NCBI RefSeq assembly: GCF_015832195.1 | Contig: NC_052032.1 | Location: 9,802,618-9,866,617, forward strand | Source: Motacilla alba alba | Lineage: Eukaryota > Chordata > Aves > Passeriformes > Motacillidae | Direction: 5' to 3' | Length of the DNA: 64,000 nt | In this document: positions 52,317 to 64,000 of the stretch, one piece after another | How positions within the stretch are numbered: position 1 is the stretch's first letter | Layout of the letters: each line of letters starts with the position of its first letter | Notes under the pieces: model-generated | The model's input: the letters and a program-made list of their open reading frames with translations, nothing else | Databases searched by the model: none | Told to the model about the DNA's origin: nothing | Program-made: the position numbers and the translations under genes

Positions 52317-55300
52317 CCGGGGCTGTGCTCGAGGAACAGCTCCATGTGAGGGAGAGCTCCCACAGCCCTGCCCAGGCCATTGCATGCCTGGCTTAAAGCT
52401 GGGTGCCATGCTGCAGGGAGAACTGCAAATAAAAACATGCCTTAGCAGGCTTCTTTGCTTGAAAAGCAGAAGACTGTACAGGGTTGGATAAAGGAAATGG
52501 GCCAAACTCTGTGAAGGCAAGGCTGGAATACTAAGGGCAGAGCGAAGCTGTGCTGCATTATTAGGGGATTCATGCATGGTGTGGCACAGAGGGGGAAAGG
52601 GGCTGGGTTGACCTGGTGCGATCTGGAAATACATAGAATGTGCTATACAGAGTCACAGCTGTTGGGGCATCTTTAAAGGATGAAATATGCAGCTTCCTCT
52701 GAAGTGGGAGGATGGCAGGGTCTCACAAAGCAGCGTTCAGAAGCGCCTTGTGTGGAATACTGTTCATTCACACCGTCCAAATCACAGTGAGTGGCACACA
52801 CTGTCTTTGGAGTTGCTCTCAATAAGCTGATAATTGAATTATCAGTTAAATATTGAAAGATTAGACACCATGTCTTTGGGAGAGGGGTGTAGAAGCAAGC
52901 CTAACTTGATTATTGCATCAAATCAATTTTCTCTCATTGTGAGTTGAAACAAATAGTTGACGATTCAGAGCTCCTTATGCTACTTCTGTTACAAAGAACT
53001 CTGCCAGTGTTTGGTGTATTAACTCTTGGGTGAGACGTGATACTGCAGAGAGGGAGCAGAAAAAAATTAAATTGTGTTAAATTGTCATAAGCCCCTGAGC
53101 TGATGAACTGGTTTGATACTGTTTGTTCCACTAGAACTCGAAGCGATTAATTGAATAAACGTTTGTTTGAGTCTTTAATTTGTCTATAAATATCTATAGT
53201 AACTAATGAGGAGGCAGGAAATCATCTTGAGAGTCACCTTGAGCAGAGGATAAGCATTCCTGGTGCATTCCCGGGAAGCAGCGCTGTGGTGACGGTACCC
53301 AACCTCTGCCACCGCGTGGCAGCTGCAGCTCAGTGCCGGGCCGGGCTGGCTGCGGAGCTGCGCCGCTGCCGCTCGAGGGAAGGTCAGTGTGCCTCAGGGA
53401 AAGACAAAAGCACAAATGTTCCTTCTGCCAAATCACACCTGGAGTTTTCAGAAGTTCTCCCTGCACAAACCAAGTGTCAGCATGAGTGTGGGGCTGTGTC
53501 TGAAGTTGACGGTGTCTGTTTCCTGCATGAAGCTTGCTTCAGAGAGCAGGTTTAGTGTTTCGCCCAGTGCGAGGCACAGTCTAAGGAGGAGGTGGAGAGA
53601 TGTTCTTTGTTGATGTCTCGCTGTGGAAATGCATAAGGACAGACCAACCTGTAAAACTGTCTCAGAGGATTAATCCTTTATCCACTGTCCCTTCTCTAAA
53701 TAGTCTGTATTTATTCATGTATAATACACAACTGTGCATTTAAAGTGAGAAATAGTAAATAGAAAACAAAAGCAAATGGAAAGAAGAGTATGGAAGTAAG
53801 GACTGAAAGTGGAGTTTTTGTACTCGTGCATGATTTGTGTATGTGTACATTTATTATAGATCCACTATAAGTAGCAATGGCAGAACTTGGGATAATGGTT
53901 AGTGTTGACTAATGATATAATGATTAAAGTTGACTTTTGTTTCCAAGGGACCTTATGGCCAGATTATATGGTATTACAGGAGGTGATTAATGTCTGTGCC
54001 TCACAAAACTGGTGAAGGTGTAAATATTGACTTAGAGTAGCAAAAACAGTTATTACAATCAGCAGAATTGTAAAACTGCAGATTAGACAAATGCCATACA
54101 TTATTACAAAGCACTGACTGATGTGAAAGGCATGATTTGTATTTAAACACTTGACATTAAGTAAGTTAGGTTTCACAGGTTTAAAGTACCTATGGATTAC
54201 ATTATTCTTGAAGAGTACTTGGGCTAAATAAGAGCACAGCAGGATCTAGGGGAAGTACTTGCTCTCCAGCAATGGAAATGTGCTCCTCTGAGGGGGCAGC
54301 AGGGATTGCTGAGCAGGATGAGACAGCTCCTTGCCGTGAGAATGGGTGTGCAGAATGTCTGGAATGGCAGGCTTCCATCAGGCTGGAGAGAGCCTGGTGC
54401 AGAGCACAGCCTTGTCTCATCCTGGAGGAAGTGCCAGGGCACAGTGCTGCTTCCTTCCACCAGAATTCCTGCGTGCCCTCTGCTCCATACATAATTCAGA
54501 TGCAATGCATAATTAAAGGACTATAAAGCCACACTTACTTTCATGTATTTAAATTCCTTGATGAGCCATGGATGGGTTTTGCCTGGTCTGTGCTTTTGCT
54601 TTGCCTGTTTCTGTAGTTTGTTGAAACAGGGAGGACCACGGCCCCGTGAGTCAGCAGCTCCCGAGAACCGCTTCCAAAATACTAACCAGTGCTAACTGTC
54701 AGGATTAGTATTCTGCTAGAAATAAAACTATATAACAAAGAATAATTAATTTGCAGTATCACAGATTCGCTTCCTCTGTTAGCAACATTTTTATAAGGCA
54801 CAGCCTTTTGAAAGTAAAAAGCCCTAACTTTTGAAGGGTACAGATCTAACAGTAGCAGCAAAAAAGCTCTGCCTTGAATGGCCTAGGCTATGATCCTTCC
54901 TAGGAATGGTCTGTGTGGCAGCTGAGTGTGTACAACATCTGTTTCCTCATACAGGTCTGCAATAAAGACTGGCTTACACAAAAGGGAAAACAGTCATACA
55001 TCTTGAACTTTCTCCCTGTTCCTTTCTGTTCTGGATTCCTTCTCTTTCGATCAGTAGTTTGTGACTGGATCACATGATGGTATTTCCAGTACTTCCAGTG
55101 CTGTAATTGCTCTGTGTGGAAAGCTTTGCTGAGGTGCCCTGGGCCTTTGCATTTCAAACATTGGATGTGTAACATTTTATATATTTAATCACCATCAAAT
55201 AGAGTATTTGGATCCAAGCTATTTAGAGCAACTGTCTGTGCTATTGCAGCCCACTCAGGGCCCTGAGGGAGACCTATGAACAGAGAGAAGGCTCAGATTT

Positions 55301-55562
55301 ATTTGAGTAACTCAGTATTGCCAAATACTTTGGTTTGCTACAGCTGCTGGGGAAATACTGGGAAGATCTAACCAGAGAACATGGTGTTAGAAAAGATCTG
55401 TTTAAAGATTCGGAAAATGCTGCTGCTTTCTCCTCTGAGCACCAGAACTGTGAAGAAAACCTAACTTATGCTGAGTATGAGGTAGAAATCAATATCTGAA
55501 ACATTCTTCAAAAACAGAATTGAGGGCTTACATCCTTTTAAGCTCATGGCAGGAAGAGCCTC

Positions 55563-55636
55563 TTCTTTGCTTGAACAAGTTACTGTGTACAACAATTTTT
55601 TCTTTGCTTGAATGAGTTACTGTTTACAGCAATTTT
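55563..55636. repeat. 37-bp tandem duplication
   Basis: TTCTTTGCTTGAACAAGTTA at 55563 and TTCTTTGCTTGAATGAGTTA at 55600 are each followed by CTGTGTACAACAATTTT or CTGTTTACAGCAATTTT. Four substitutions indicate an older duplication. Confidence 0.85.
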
Positions 55637-58600
55637 AATAAAGTATCTCCTGGCAAAAAGACTAAGTTGTAACATCTCCAAACCTTTTATAGATGAAACA
55701 GCGTCCTTCAAAATGCACACTGCTTGGTTAAACCTTGAGAGCATGTGTTGTGACAGGGATGCCTAGTCTTTGATAGACTGTAATAAACCTTTTCCATTTC
55801 ATCTTGATAACATTTAGTTCCTTCCACTTTTGGGATGTTTCTCTTCTGTACTTTCCCAGTTTTTTTCTCCTCCTGGAAACAAACAAACCCAAAGCATTAT
55901 TCTGTCACATAGCGCCTCTCAGGAGCTTTACTACTCAGAATTTGCATGAATACTCCTGCAGGGAGTTTAATTCTGGGGCTGCTTCCAGCACCAAGCCAGG
56001 GGTCTGCTGTGCTACTGCTGTAGCCCTCGCCCTGCCCAGTGCCAGGACCTGCCCTGCTGCTTGGTGTGGATCCCCAGCCATCCTTGGGGGATGTCAGACC
56101 CTCTGTCTCTGAGGTTAAGTACCTGTGCTTATCCCAGCCTGTAGTAATTGAGGCATTTTTCTGACAGGTCACTACAAACAGGATTTCACAGCAGGAGGAT
56201 CTCAAACAGAGGGGCTCTCACTTTATTCTATTTTCTGTTTCACACTTTGCTATGACACCTCCATCTGTAATCTCCTGACCCCGTGGAAATGCAATCCCAA
56301 CAGCAGCCCTGGTCAGACACTCCTGTGAGTGAGGCTGTGTGCCATGAGTGAAGGCTTGTGCTGAGGGCCAGGCATGTCTGTCATGTTTACCACAGCATAG
56401 TCTGCTTCCTTCTCTTCAGCACTTTGTCTGCAAAAACCTGTGAGTTTTTCTGGTTGTAATTGGTTTTGTGCCTTATTAACTGTGAGTCTCTGTGCCAACA
56501 TTCACAGTGACTGGGCTCTCTTGTGCTCGCCGTTGTCTCTGCTGTGGCTTGGTGTTCAGGGTTGGTTTATTCTCTTCCCACCCGATGGTGGCGCAGTGGG
56601 CCACAGTGGGGAGGGGTCATTGAGGCTCAGGCAATAGATCCTGGTGCATCAGTTGATGCTCAGCTGCAGCTGCTGCCAGTCCATCCCATAGGCTGCCCCT
56701 GAAGCAGGGCCTTCTGCAGAGGCGCTGCCTCAGGGAAGGACGTGCCGTGGTTCCAGGCTGCCCTGCCCTGAAAGGAGCACACTGCTCTTGCATTGCTATC
56801 GAGCACTGCGATTCACAGCATTCTCTGAAAAGTGAAGTGGCCAGAGCAGACGCACTAACAGCTCCATCAAATATTGATAAAGTAGGATTATTAATTAGAA
56901 TAGGGGTGTAGGATTAGAATGTCCCTTGAGTTGCATTCCCCATTTGATGTGAGAGTGCGGTTTTGTGGTCGGAGAGTGGGAAGCTCAGGATCACTGGAAT
57001 CTTTTCTCATCTCTTCAATGTGTTTGCTTAATGTCCTTAGTGGTTCAGGGGATATATAATACTATTGACCAGAGCTGCTAGAATTCTGATATGCTCCTAT
57101 GGTGGCACTGCTGGGAGTGAACTTCACAAGGATATCTCTGTCAGTGTACTTTGGTCCAGATTGTAGCTCATAAAAAGGAAAATCCCCTCTGACCAAGCTG
57201 GTGATTTGCAGTCCTGTTGTCCTGGAGTCTTGTACTCCTCAAAGAGCTGCATGTCTTTGTGAGAGGGTGAAGACACTGGATCAGTTCTGTGGAGCATATG
57301 ACACTGGACCACTTGGCCCTCAGGTGCAGTGAAGGATAACATTTTGCTTCTGACAGTGTGTGTAGTGCTGAACTAAATAGACACAAATCACAGCAAAGAG
57401 AATGAATTGAATTTCCCAGTTACACAGCCCTGGTGCAAAAAGGAGCTTTCAATGTCTCCCACTTGAAAAAGATACTACAGGTTCGCTTTCCTTTTCCAAG
57501 ATTCCCTTTTAGAACAAAGCCCTGATCTGCATCACTAATAACAGCTGAGGTCATTAAAACTGAAAGATTTTCCCTTTTAATTTCTTTTGAACAATATCTG
57601 CATTCTCTATGTCACTGGTGTTAGCTTTTCTTTTCCCACAGTTCTGGTCCATCAGGACAGTGCAGTAAGGATTTCTTTTCCTCTTAAGGTTCTTCCTGGT
57701 TCTAATATTCTACCTAGAAGAAGTGGTTTAGACCTAATATAATTTTACAAGTTCTGTAAATTCATTCTTCCATTCCTGTGCACGAACTGTGTGTTCTTGG
57801 GTCCCTCAGAATGTGTCTGTGCAGCAGCAGTTTAACATCCCTGTGTGCCCCAAGGCTCTTTTAGCTGATAGAACTCTCCAATCTGAAGCATCTTCTCTTT
57901 TTTTTTTTTCCTCTTCCCCTTCTGAGTGTTTCCCTGCTCTCTCTAGAGCCATTAGGTGCTCTGACTATGCACTTCAGGAGATCAATATGCTTCTGGCGTT
58001 CACAGGCATTATTATTCTGAGACTGTGTGACTGGTATGTATTCATCCTATTAACATCTGCTCAAAATTCCCAACATCCCAGCACAGCTAACGGAGAGTGA
58101 CCGTGTTGTCCTTGGTCAGGCTCTGTGCAAGGGATGTACACCTGCTTTATTGTTGGACAGATTCCACTTCCCCTTTTACTTTGTTCTGACCTCATTTCAC
58201 CCCTGGAAGGTCCATTTCCGCTGGAGATGGATGAATGAACTGGGAAGCATTGTGTCTGCTGCTGCTGTGCGATTCCTCTGTGCTGCTGCCCAGATAAGTT
58301 ATTTAGTTCCTACACTGTAGGGGCCGCTTCTGACCTAGCAGCAAGATTCCAGCTGCCCTCGAGGATGTGCCTGCAATGGAAGCACCGTCTCTGCAAAGCA
58401 ATAGAAAAAAGCAAGAGTCTGCTGGACAGATTCAACAAATCACTGTCTTTGTGGCTGATGTAACAGAGGATTATGAGCTCTAAAGTCATGGAAAGAGGAT
58501 GAACTGTGGCTCTGACTTCAGTGATAACTCTGGATATTGAGTGGTGGGAATACAAGGTCAGCTTTCTGATTGTAACAGACCGTGGCAATAGGGTTAAGTT

Positions 58601-60010
58601 AGGAGAGGAAAGAAACAAGGAAATTGGAGCTAAGTGTGTCTCAGTGTGGAAGTTAATAGCCACGAATGGGATTCACTGTTTTAAAATCCTGTCTGAAGGA
58701 TGTAACCTCTTATGAATGGGAACAAACTGTTTCAAGGGGAAGCACAATGTGTTGACGTTGCTGGCTTTCCCTCCTGCATTTTCGTTGCTTTAGTTTTCTC
58801 ATTGCTGTCCTCCCAAAAGTTGGTTGCTATAATAAGAGGTTAATTCAGATTGTAATGTGCACAAGATTACTTAGGGTTAACTCTGACAGACAGAATTAAA
58901 TTAAAAGTAATAATTAGCTCATCCAAGATTTCAGAGAAATGCCTGTATGATTCTCCAAGTTAAAAGAGGAAATGTTATAACAGCCCATACTAGTTGACTT
59001 TTTACCTTTGTAAGTGAAAGGAAGCTGTAAAATCTCCGAAATACTGGGTACTGGGCACTGATTAATCTGCATTGTCTGCCCTGAATCAAAGGAAATGCAA
59101 AAGCCAAGGGAACCCATGTTTCAGCAAGCTTTGCAGGAGGCAGAAATGGAATTAAAGAAATCTTCCCTTAGTCTCGTGTATTACAAGTGGCAGTGGTTTG
59201 TCATTTTCTCAGAACACACACAGATACACACCCACACCCCAAATAGAATTTCTTGCTTCGTGGATTCTATTTTCTCCAGCGTGCTTGCCACAGTGACCTC
59301 CTGCGAAGGGAGACTGGCAGAAAAATGCAAAGTGCCCTGGCTCAGAGTCATGCACTAAAAAAGGCTTTGGGTCAAATGGAGTTTGAACCTTCAGCCAAAG
59401 GTTTCCTTTGAAAATCACTGATGGGCCCTCATGACCTTCCAGTGACTCGCTGCAGGTGTGGGTTAGCAGAGCCAAGGAGCCACCGATGGACACCACAGAG
59501 CAAAGCTGAGCTGCTGCTGCTCTCTGTGACTCTGGGAAGCTCAGCCAGCTGTACTTTGGCTTCCTTTCTGCTTCCAGCTGAGGAAATTTTGCTAAAGTCC
59601 TGTCATAGATGGGGACCCAAAGCTGAACTGGAAGCAAAAACATTCATAGTTTGCCCAGAGAGTGTGGCTGGGCTGGCACATGGAGTCACTCCCAAGCTAA
59701 TGAGAGTTAAATTGTCAGGTTTGTGACTTCTGTCTCATAAAGCATTCAAGCATAACAAATGGTGCTGACACACTGGCCTTGGCATGGAAAACTTCTTTAA
59801 GTATCCAAGATGCTGCTTCTTACTGGGGTATATATAAAGTTGGCTTAGATGCAGTGAAGTTTCTTGGGGATAAAATGGATAGTGTTCCAATAAGCTGTCT
59901 ATTATGCTTCTTTCCAGAAATGATACATGTGATTGGTGAACTGCAAGGCTGGACTGGCATTAAATAGTTCATTTAAAGTGTTATAATTATTTTTATGTTT
60001 TTCCCCATAG

Positions 60011-60240
60011 TTCTTGGGAGGATTCTAGATCCATCCACTGCAATATTTTGTATAGAGCCTCAGAGGAAGCCTTATGTGTGCCTCATCAGAGAGATGCTTA
60101 GGTGCTTATTCTTGCTCCTACTGAAATGGTTGTAAACCAGATGAAGTGGTGCTTCATGGTGCTTTTACCAGTTCTTAGAAAGTTTCTAGATCCATCCACT
60201 TGAATATTTGTATACAACCTCCTCAGAAACCTCAGTTTTT
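60011..60240. repeat. Diverged direct repeat, about 161 bases apart
   Basis: A block around TTCTAGATCCATCCACT followed by an AATATTTTGTATA-like stretch and CCTCAGA appears at about 60011-60070 and again at about 60172-60235. The intervening sequence is not obviously repeated, so it may be two fragments of an unidentified repeat family or an old tandem duplication. Confidence 0.6.
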
Positions 60241-62385
60241 GTTTTTGTTTTTTTCCAAAAGCCATTGAGTAGATTTTGTTTCAGACATATTGATGAGCTC
60301 CTGTGCACATTCAGCACCCCAGTTAGCAGAGCAAGAGTTTCAAGCATTTGTGCTGCAGATCAATATCTCCTCTGACAGAAGCCCAGCAGGAGCTTGGCTT
60401 GCCTGCTGTTGTGAGACATGAAGTAGAAAATGTGCATAAACCATGCTGGCTAAGAGGAGTGGAACAGAGCTTCCCTCAGGGCAGAGGGAAGTGCTGAAGC
60501 CCTTGTCTCTGGTCCAGTTCTGCAAGTAGAAGCAAACAAAAATACATTTGGAGACCATGAGAGTAAGCTTGAGTGCTGTTAACACTTATGTGAAGATCCG
60601 TGTTGGTCATTCTTAGAGGTTTGTTAAGCAATCTGACAAATGGCTGGTGATGGAGACACCGGGGTTTAGCATCCCAGCAGAATGGCAGTGTGTGCTGTGG
60701 TGATCCCTGCCACAGCCTCTCAGCCCAGCGAGAGCAGATCCAGCAACTCGTGCACACCCACTCTAGGCAGGGCCATTGTTCTGGGGCATTTGTGAAGTAA
60801 AAACAATTGATTCACATGGGAGATTCAGTCTGTGAAGTAATAATGCTAATACTGGTGTGGAACAGTGCTTTCAGTATATTTCTAGTATTTCCTAGAGGGG
60901 CAGGAGTGTGCCAGCCCAGAATACTGAAAGTACTGGACAATATCCCCACTTTTGAGTCAGGAAACTGAATGTGGGACTCTTTCTTTATAGTTGTCCCTTG
61001 CCTTCATACTGAAAAATCTGTCTTTAGTTGACTGGATTAGATTTGGAGATAATAGAGGTGTTTAGTGCTCATTAAGGTGCAAATGCACAAAAGTGAGCCG
61101 CACATCTTTGGCATCTTGGAGAACATTACTCATTCCTCAACATTTGTGATCTGCATCCATTTTAGTTCCTGCCACCTACTCTGGTGACAATGTCCAGTTT
61201 TCCCAGAGGTCTTATTACTGAGCAGACTGTGTGTGAAGGCCCTGAGGAAGAGCAGAGATTGCAGCTGGAGGGAAAATGAGGCAGAGTTTGCTGGTTTTAT
61301 GCAGGTTCCAAAGGTGTGATTTCCATGGCAAAGATAGATGTCAGACAGGACTTTGAGGCTACACTCATCTTCAGAGCTCACACAGTGCAGCTGGCTGGAT
61401 GTGTTTGTTTTTCAGGTCCAAAATTCCCTGTTCTCCCACTCCCCTGTCTGGCCTTCCCGGCATCCAAACTTCAGCAGGAGGAGGTTCCTTCAGTCGGGCT
61501 GTGCTGCGGGGCAGCCTCCTCCCTCTGGCTCCGAGTGTCCGTCCCTTTGGTTTTCCCCTGCAGCCCAGCCTGGCTCCAGGGCTCTGGCAATGCGGAGCTC
61601 TGCAGCAAACGCTGCTGATCCAACCTCTGCAGCGGCTTTGGGGCTGGGAGCACAGACCTGCCCTCCAGCGGCGCCAGAGCCTCCCTGAGCCCCGCTGGGA
61701 AGCGGCTACTTACAAACGCGTTGGATGGTTTGTGACACAAACAGCAGCAAAAAGGCCTCTCAAAACACCCTCGGATCCTGGCAATGTATTGGGTGCATCC
61801 ATCCTGCTGTAACACTATACTGCAGACCATCTTGCCCGAGACCCTTTTTACGGTGTTTTGGCTGCCTCCCGTTAGGTGATCAACGTTCTGATCTTCCCGT
61901 CTGCCAGAGAGGCCCCTTGGAAGGGATTCACCTCCGCCAGGCAGCTGTGGGCAGGGAAGAGGATCAAAGGGCATGAAGCTGACCTGCAGCAGTCCGGCGG
62001 GGTCTCGTGTAGATCAAAGGGTGCATCCATGGTCAGAGCCTGACTTCTGTGACTTCCTCGAGAGAGCTTGGCAGGAGTGTGGCCCTGTCTTTACCACAGC
62101 CTCGTCTGTGTGTGTTTGAATGGTTTATCTGTTGGAGAGGAAGGCACGTGCTGGATATCTTTGTTGTGGTCCTTACAACTGTGAGATACAAAGCTGTGTT
62201 TCGTGTCAGGTACACACAGGCAGCATGTGTGCTTGTGATTGTGATATGTATGGAAACTGATCATGGGACAATTACAGGATGAATTCCAAAAAAATAACTG
62301 AGGGAGTAAAGCAGGGAAGAAGGCCTTGGAACTTATCATTTGTTTGCAATTAACTTTTATAGCATCTGAAATAAAGCTTTAAGGA

Positions 62386-63011
62386 TGTTGCTACTGGACA
62401 GGAACTTTTTGCACATAGCTAAGCATTAAACAGCTTTGCAATAATAACCTTTTGAAGTATAATTTTAGAATATTGCTTGTAGTAAGGAGCTTTGAAAATA
62501 TAAGTTTAGAATATATGTAAAGGAAATATGCTTATCTCAACACCTTAGCAAAACAGTAAAAAGCAGCTTGAGAAAGGAAGATGAACATCAACCCAAGGAT
62601 TGATGGATTCGACCAAGGGAAGCTGGACATCACTCTTATGAGATTTATAGTCTTTGCAATTAAAAGGTGGGCCCACATCTGGAGTCTGGACCGCACCAGC
62701 TGGGAGACCTCTTTCTTCTTTCGGAAGTCGGACCCCACCATCTGGGGATACTCCTTTCTGGGGTACATCCTGAGAAAAACTAACTCACAATAGCGTATAG
62801 AATTGTGACGTAAAAATTGGGAATAAAAACTGCTGAAAAAAGCTTATGTGTGCCCCTATAAATATCTGTACGCCCCAACCACTGGTGTGCAGTTGGAGGG
62901 AAAACTTCCCCCACTGTACCCAGCGCTGTTTTGCTCATACTTTACCACCTTAATTAATAAATTGATTACTGCTTGAATATTGGCCTAGTCAAGCTTCTTA
63001 TTTATAACACA
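62386..63011 (+). mobile_element. Probable endogenous retrovirus solo LTR (degenerate, limits uncertain)
   Basis: About 0.6 kb with LTR-like organisation: a possible TGTTGCT start, a polypurine/AT-rich U3-like part with an internal duplication (AATTTTAGAATAT-like at 62461, AAGTTTAGAATAT at 62501), a CCCTATAAATA TATA box at about 62856, a GC-richer R-like stretch, AATAAA at about 62956, and an ATAACACA end. No gag, pol or env remnant lies beside it, so it would be a solo LTR. I could not find a target-site duplication, so both ends are guesses. A 70-codon ORF at 62581-62793 lies inside it and has no recognised product. A repeat-library search would settle family and limits. Confidence 0.45.
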
Positions 63012-64000
63012 ACTAGCTCTCTTTTGGAACGAGGCGTGTCATGAAGATCTCTGTTCAAGCAGCCAATGCTGCAAGGCAGAGGTGATTTCAGACCTCATGC
63101 AAATATGTTCATTCTGCCCTTGTCCTCTGGACTGCCCCCCTCCTCTTCCTCAGCACTGCTGTTTTATCTGAAGTTGATGATCATGCTCCAGGAAAGTGAG
63201 GCTGTGCCAGACCTCTGCACACCCGTGCCAGTACCCAGACAATCACCCTCTTGCTGTGCCTTGTGAGCCCACTTTTTCCACTGCCATTGCCCAGGACTGA
63301 CCAATCTCGCAGGCTCAGGACTCTGGCATTTCGCAGGCAGCATGATTTGATTGCCAGCAGTTCTGATTAGCAATGATAGGAAACTAAATTTATCGTGTCT
63401 AAAAAATGCAATTAGGGTCTCTCAAGACTGTACATTGTGTGTGATTTTGCCAGGTTTTAATAGCAACTTTAAAGTTTTGGCTCACAGCCCAAACTCTGCC
63501 TTGGCTGCTCCGCTGTGGGGATGTTGCAATAGGTCTCGCAGTGTCCAGGGTGCTGCTGGCACAGTTCTGCAGCACTTCAGGATGTGTCCAGTTGCTGTGG
63601 TTCCTCGGTGCTGCTGGAACGATCATTGTTCATTTCTTTCCAGCTCCCCTGTTTTCCCACAGGGGCCGTTGGCGACTTTGGCAGTGCAAAAGGGACATCT
63701 AGTGGGCTGATGGGGGAGCGGGGACAGTGCCTGCTCAGGGCAGCCGCAGAGAGCCGATTTCCAGCTAGAGATTGGGCTCTGGGGAACCCTCGAGCATTAC
63801 AGCACCAGACTGTATTTAAACATTTCAGTGTACACAATTGGCCCGTGAGTCTGGAGGCTTCACATTCCAAAACATTATGGAGTTTTAAAAAAGATTCCTG
63901 ACACTTTTCAGCAGTGTCAGAAAACAGGAGAGTGTATGGAAGCGGCCAAGTTTGGCACAGTTTTTGAGTGGAACTGGAAGGTTTTTTCTTTACTGACTCA
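63012..64000 (+). other. No feature recognised
   Basis: The final kilobase. Overlapping ORFs of 60-119 codons on both strands show no domain. No repeat family recognised. Confidence 0.65.

Larger units (their letters stand above)
44381..62385. other. Intergenic region without recognised genes
   Basis: About 18 kb beyond the promoter. Both strands were examined through their ORFs; none shows a domain or conserved-looking codon pattern. It holds only small repeats (46999-47040, 51325-51336 poly-A, 52054-52316, 55563-55636, 57898-57909 poly-T, 60011-60240) and two GC-richer patches near 53.3 and 61.5 kb. A divergent lncRNA from the CpG island could run through here but cannot be seen. Confidence 0.65.

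Noticed and set aside
51982..52380. 132-codon ORF with a 30-residue threefold repeat as a gene
   Set aside because: It is fully explained by the 90-bp minisatellite; no start context, homology or neighbouring exons.
61316..61974. Overlapping ORFs of 100-167 codons as a possible CRB2 exon
   Set aside because: No EGF-like cysteine spacing or laminin-G motif; ORFs on both strands in a GC-richer patch.

Overview
The window is vertebrate nuclear DNA, most likely from a bird. Genes are split into short exons by GT-AG introns, there is a CpG-island promoter, and the repeat content is low. An intron carries a 3'-truncated-type CR1 retrotransposon fragment, and CR1 is the dominant avian LINE. One gene is recognisable with certainty: STRBP (spermatid perinuclear RNA-binding protein, a paralogue of ILF3/NF90). 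It is read on the minus strand and fills the left two thirds of the window.

Layout. Sixteen coding exons run right to left from 21759 to 346. I placed each one by reading the codons, the AG acceptor and the GT donor, and by checking that the phases of neighbouring exons agree. Together they encode residues 1 to 649 of a protein whose mammalian counterpart has about 672 residues. Only the last exon (about 23 residues) and the 3' UTR are missing, off the left edge. The initiator ATG is the last three bases of an otherwise untranslated exon (21590-21759). Upstream lies a 5' intron of about 21 kb, which leads to a CpG island at about 42.85-44.38 kb. This island is the presumed promoter and first exon. 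It holds a 20-bp minisatellite of ten units, an RFX-type X-box and a CACGTGAC E-box.

The protein. In order it has a DZF domain (about residues 20-350, the dimerisation module shared with ILF2/ILF3), a bipartite-like nuclear localisation region (356-375), dsRNA-binding domain 1 (about 383-455), an acidic/Ser-Asn-rich linker (about 460-500), dsRNA-binding domain 2 (about 512-578), and an RGRGRG plus Gly/Ala/Tyr-rich tail.

Right third. From about 44.4 to 64 kb I recognise no protein-coding gene. The stretch looks intergenic. It contains minisatellites (including a 3 x 90-bp array at about 52.1-52.3 kb), small tandem duplications and a probable endogenous retroviral solo LTR at about 62.4-63.0 kb. 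In mammals CRB2 lies beyond the STRBP promoter, but I see no CRB2 exon here.

Most promising observations: a reconstituted splice donor at the junction of the exons at 4540-4701 and 3617-3751 (resembling a recursive-splicing exon); a start-codon exon that is open in the STRBP frame apart from one stop codon two codons before the ATG; a consensus RFX X-box in the promoter of a testis-expressed gene; and a minisatellite inside the CpG island that repeats a splice-donor-like sequence on the strand opposite to STRBP. I found no evidence of a wholly new biological system.
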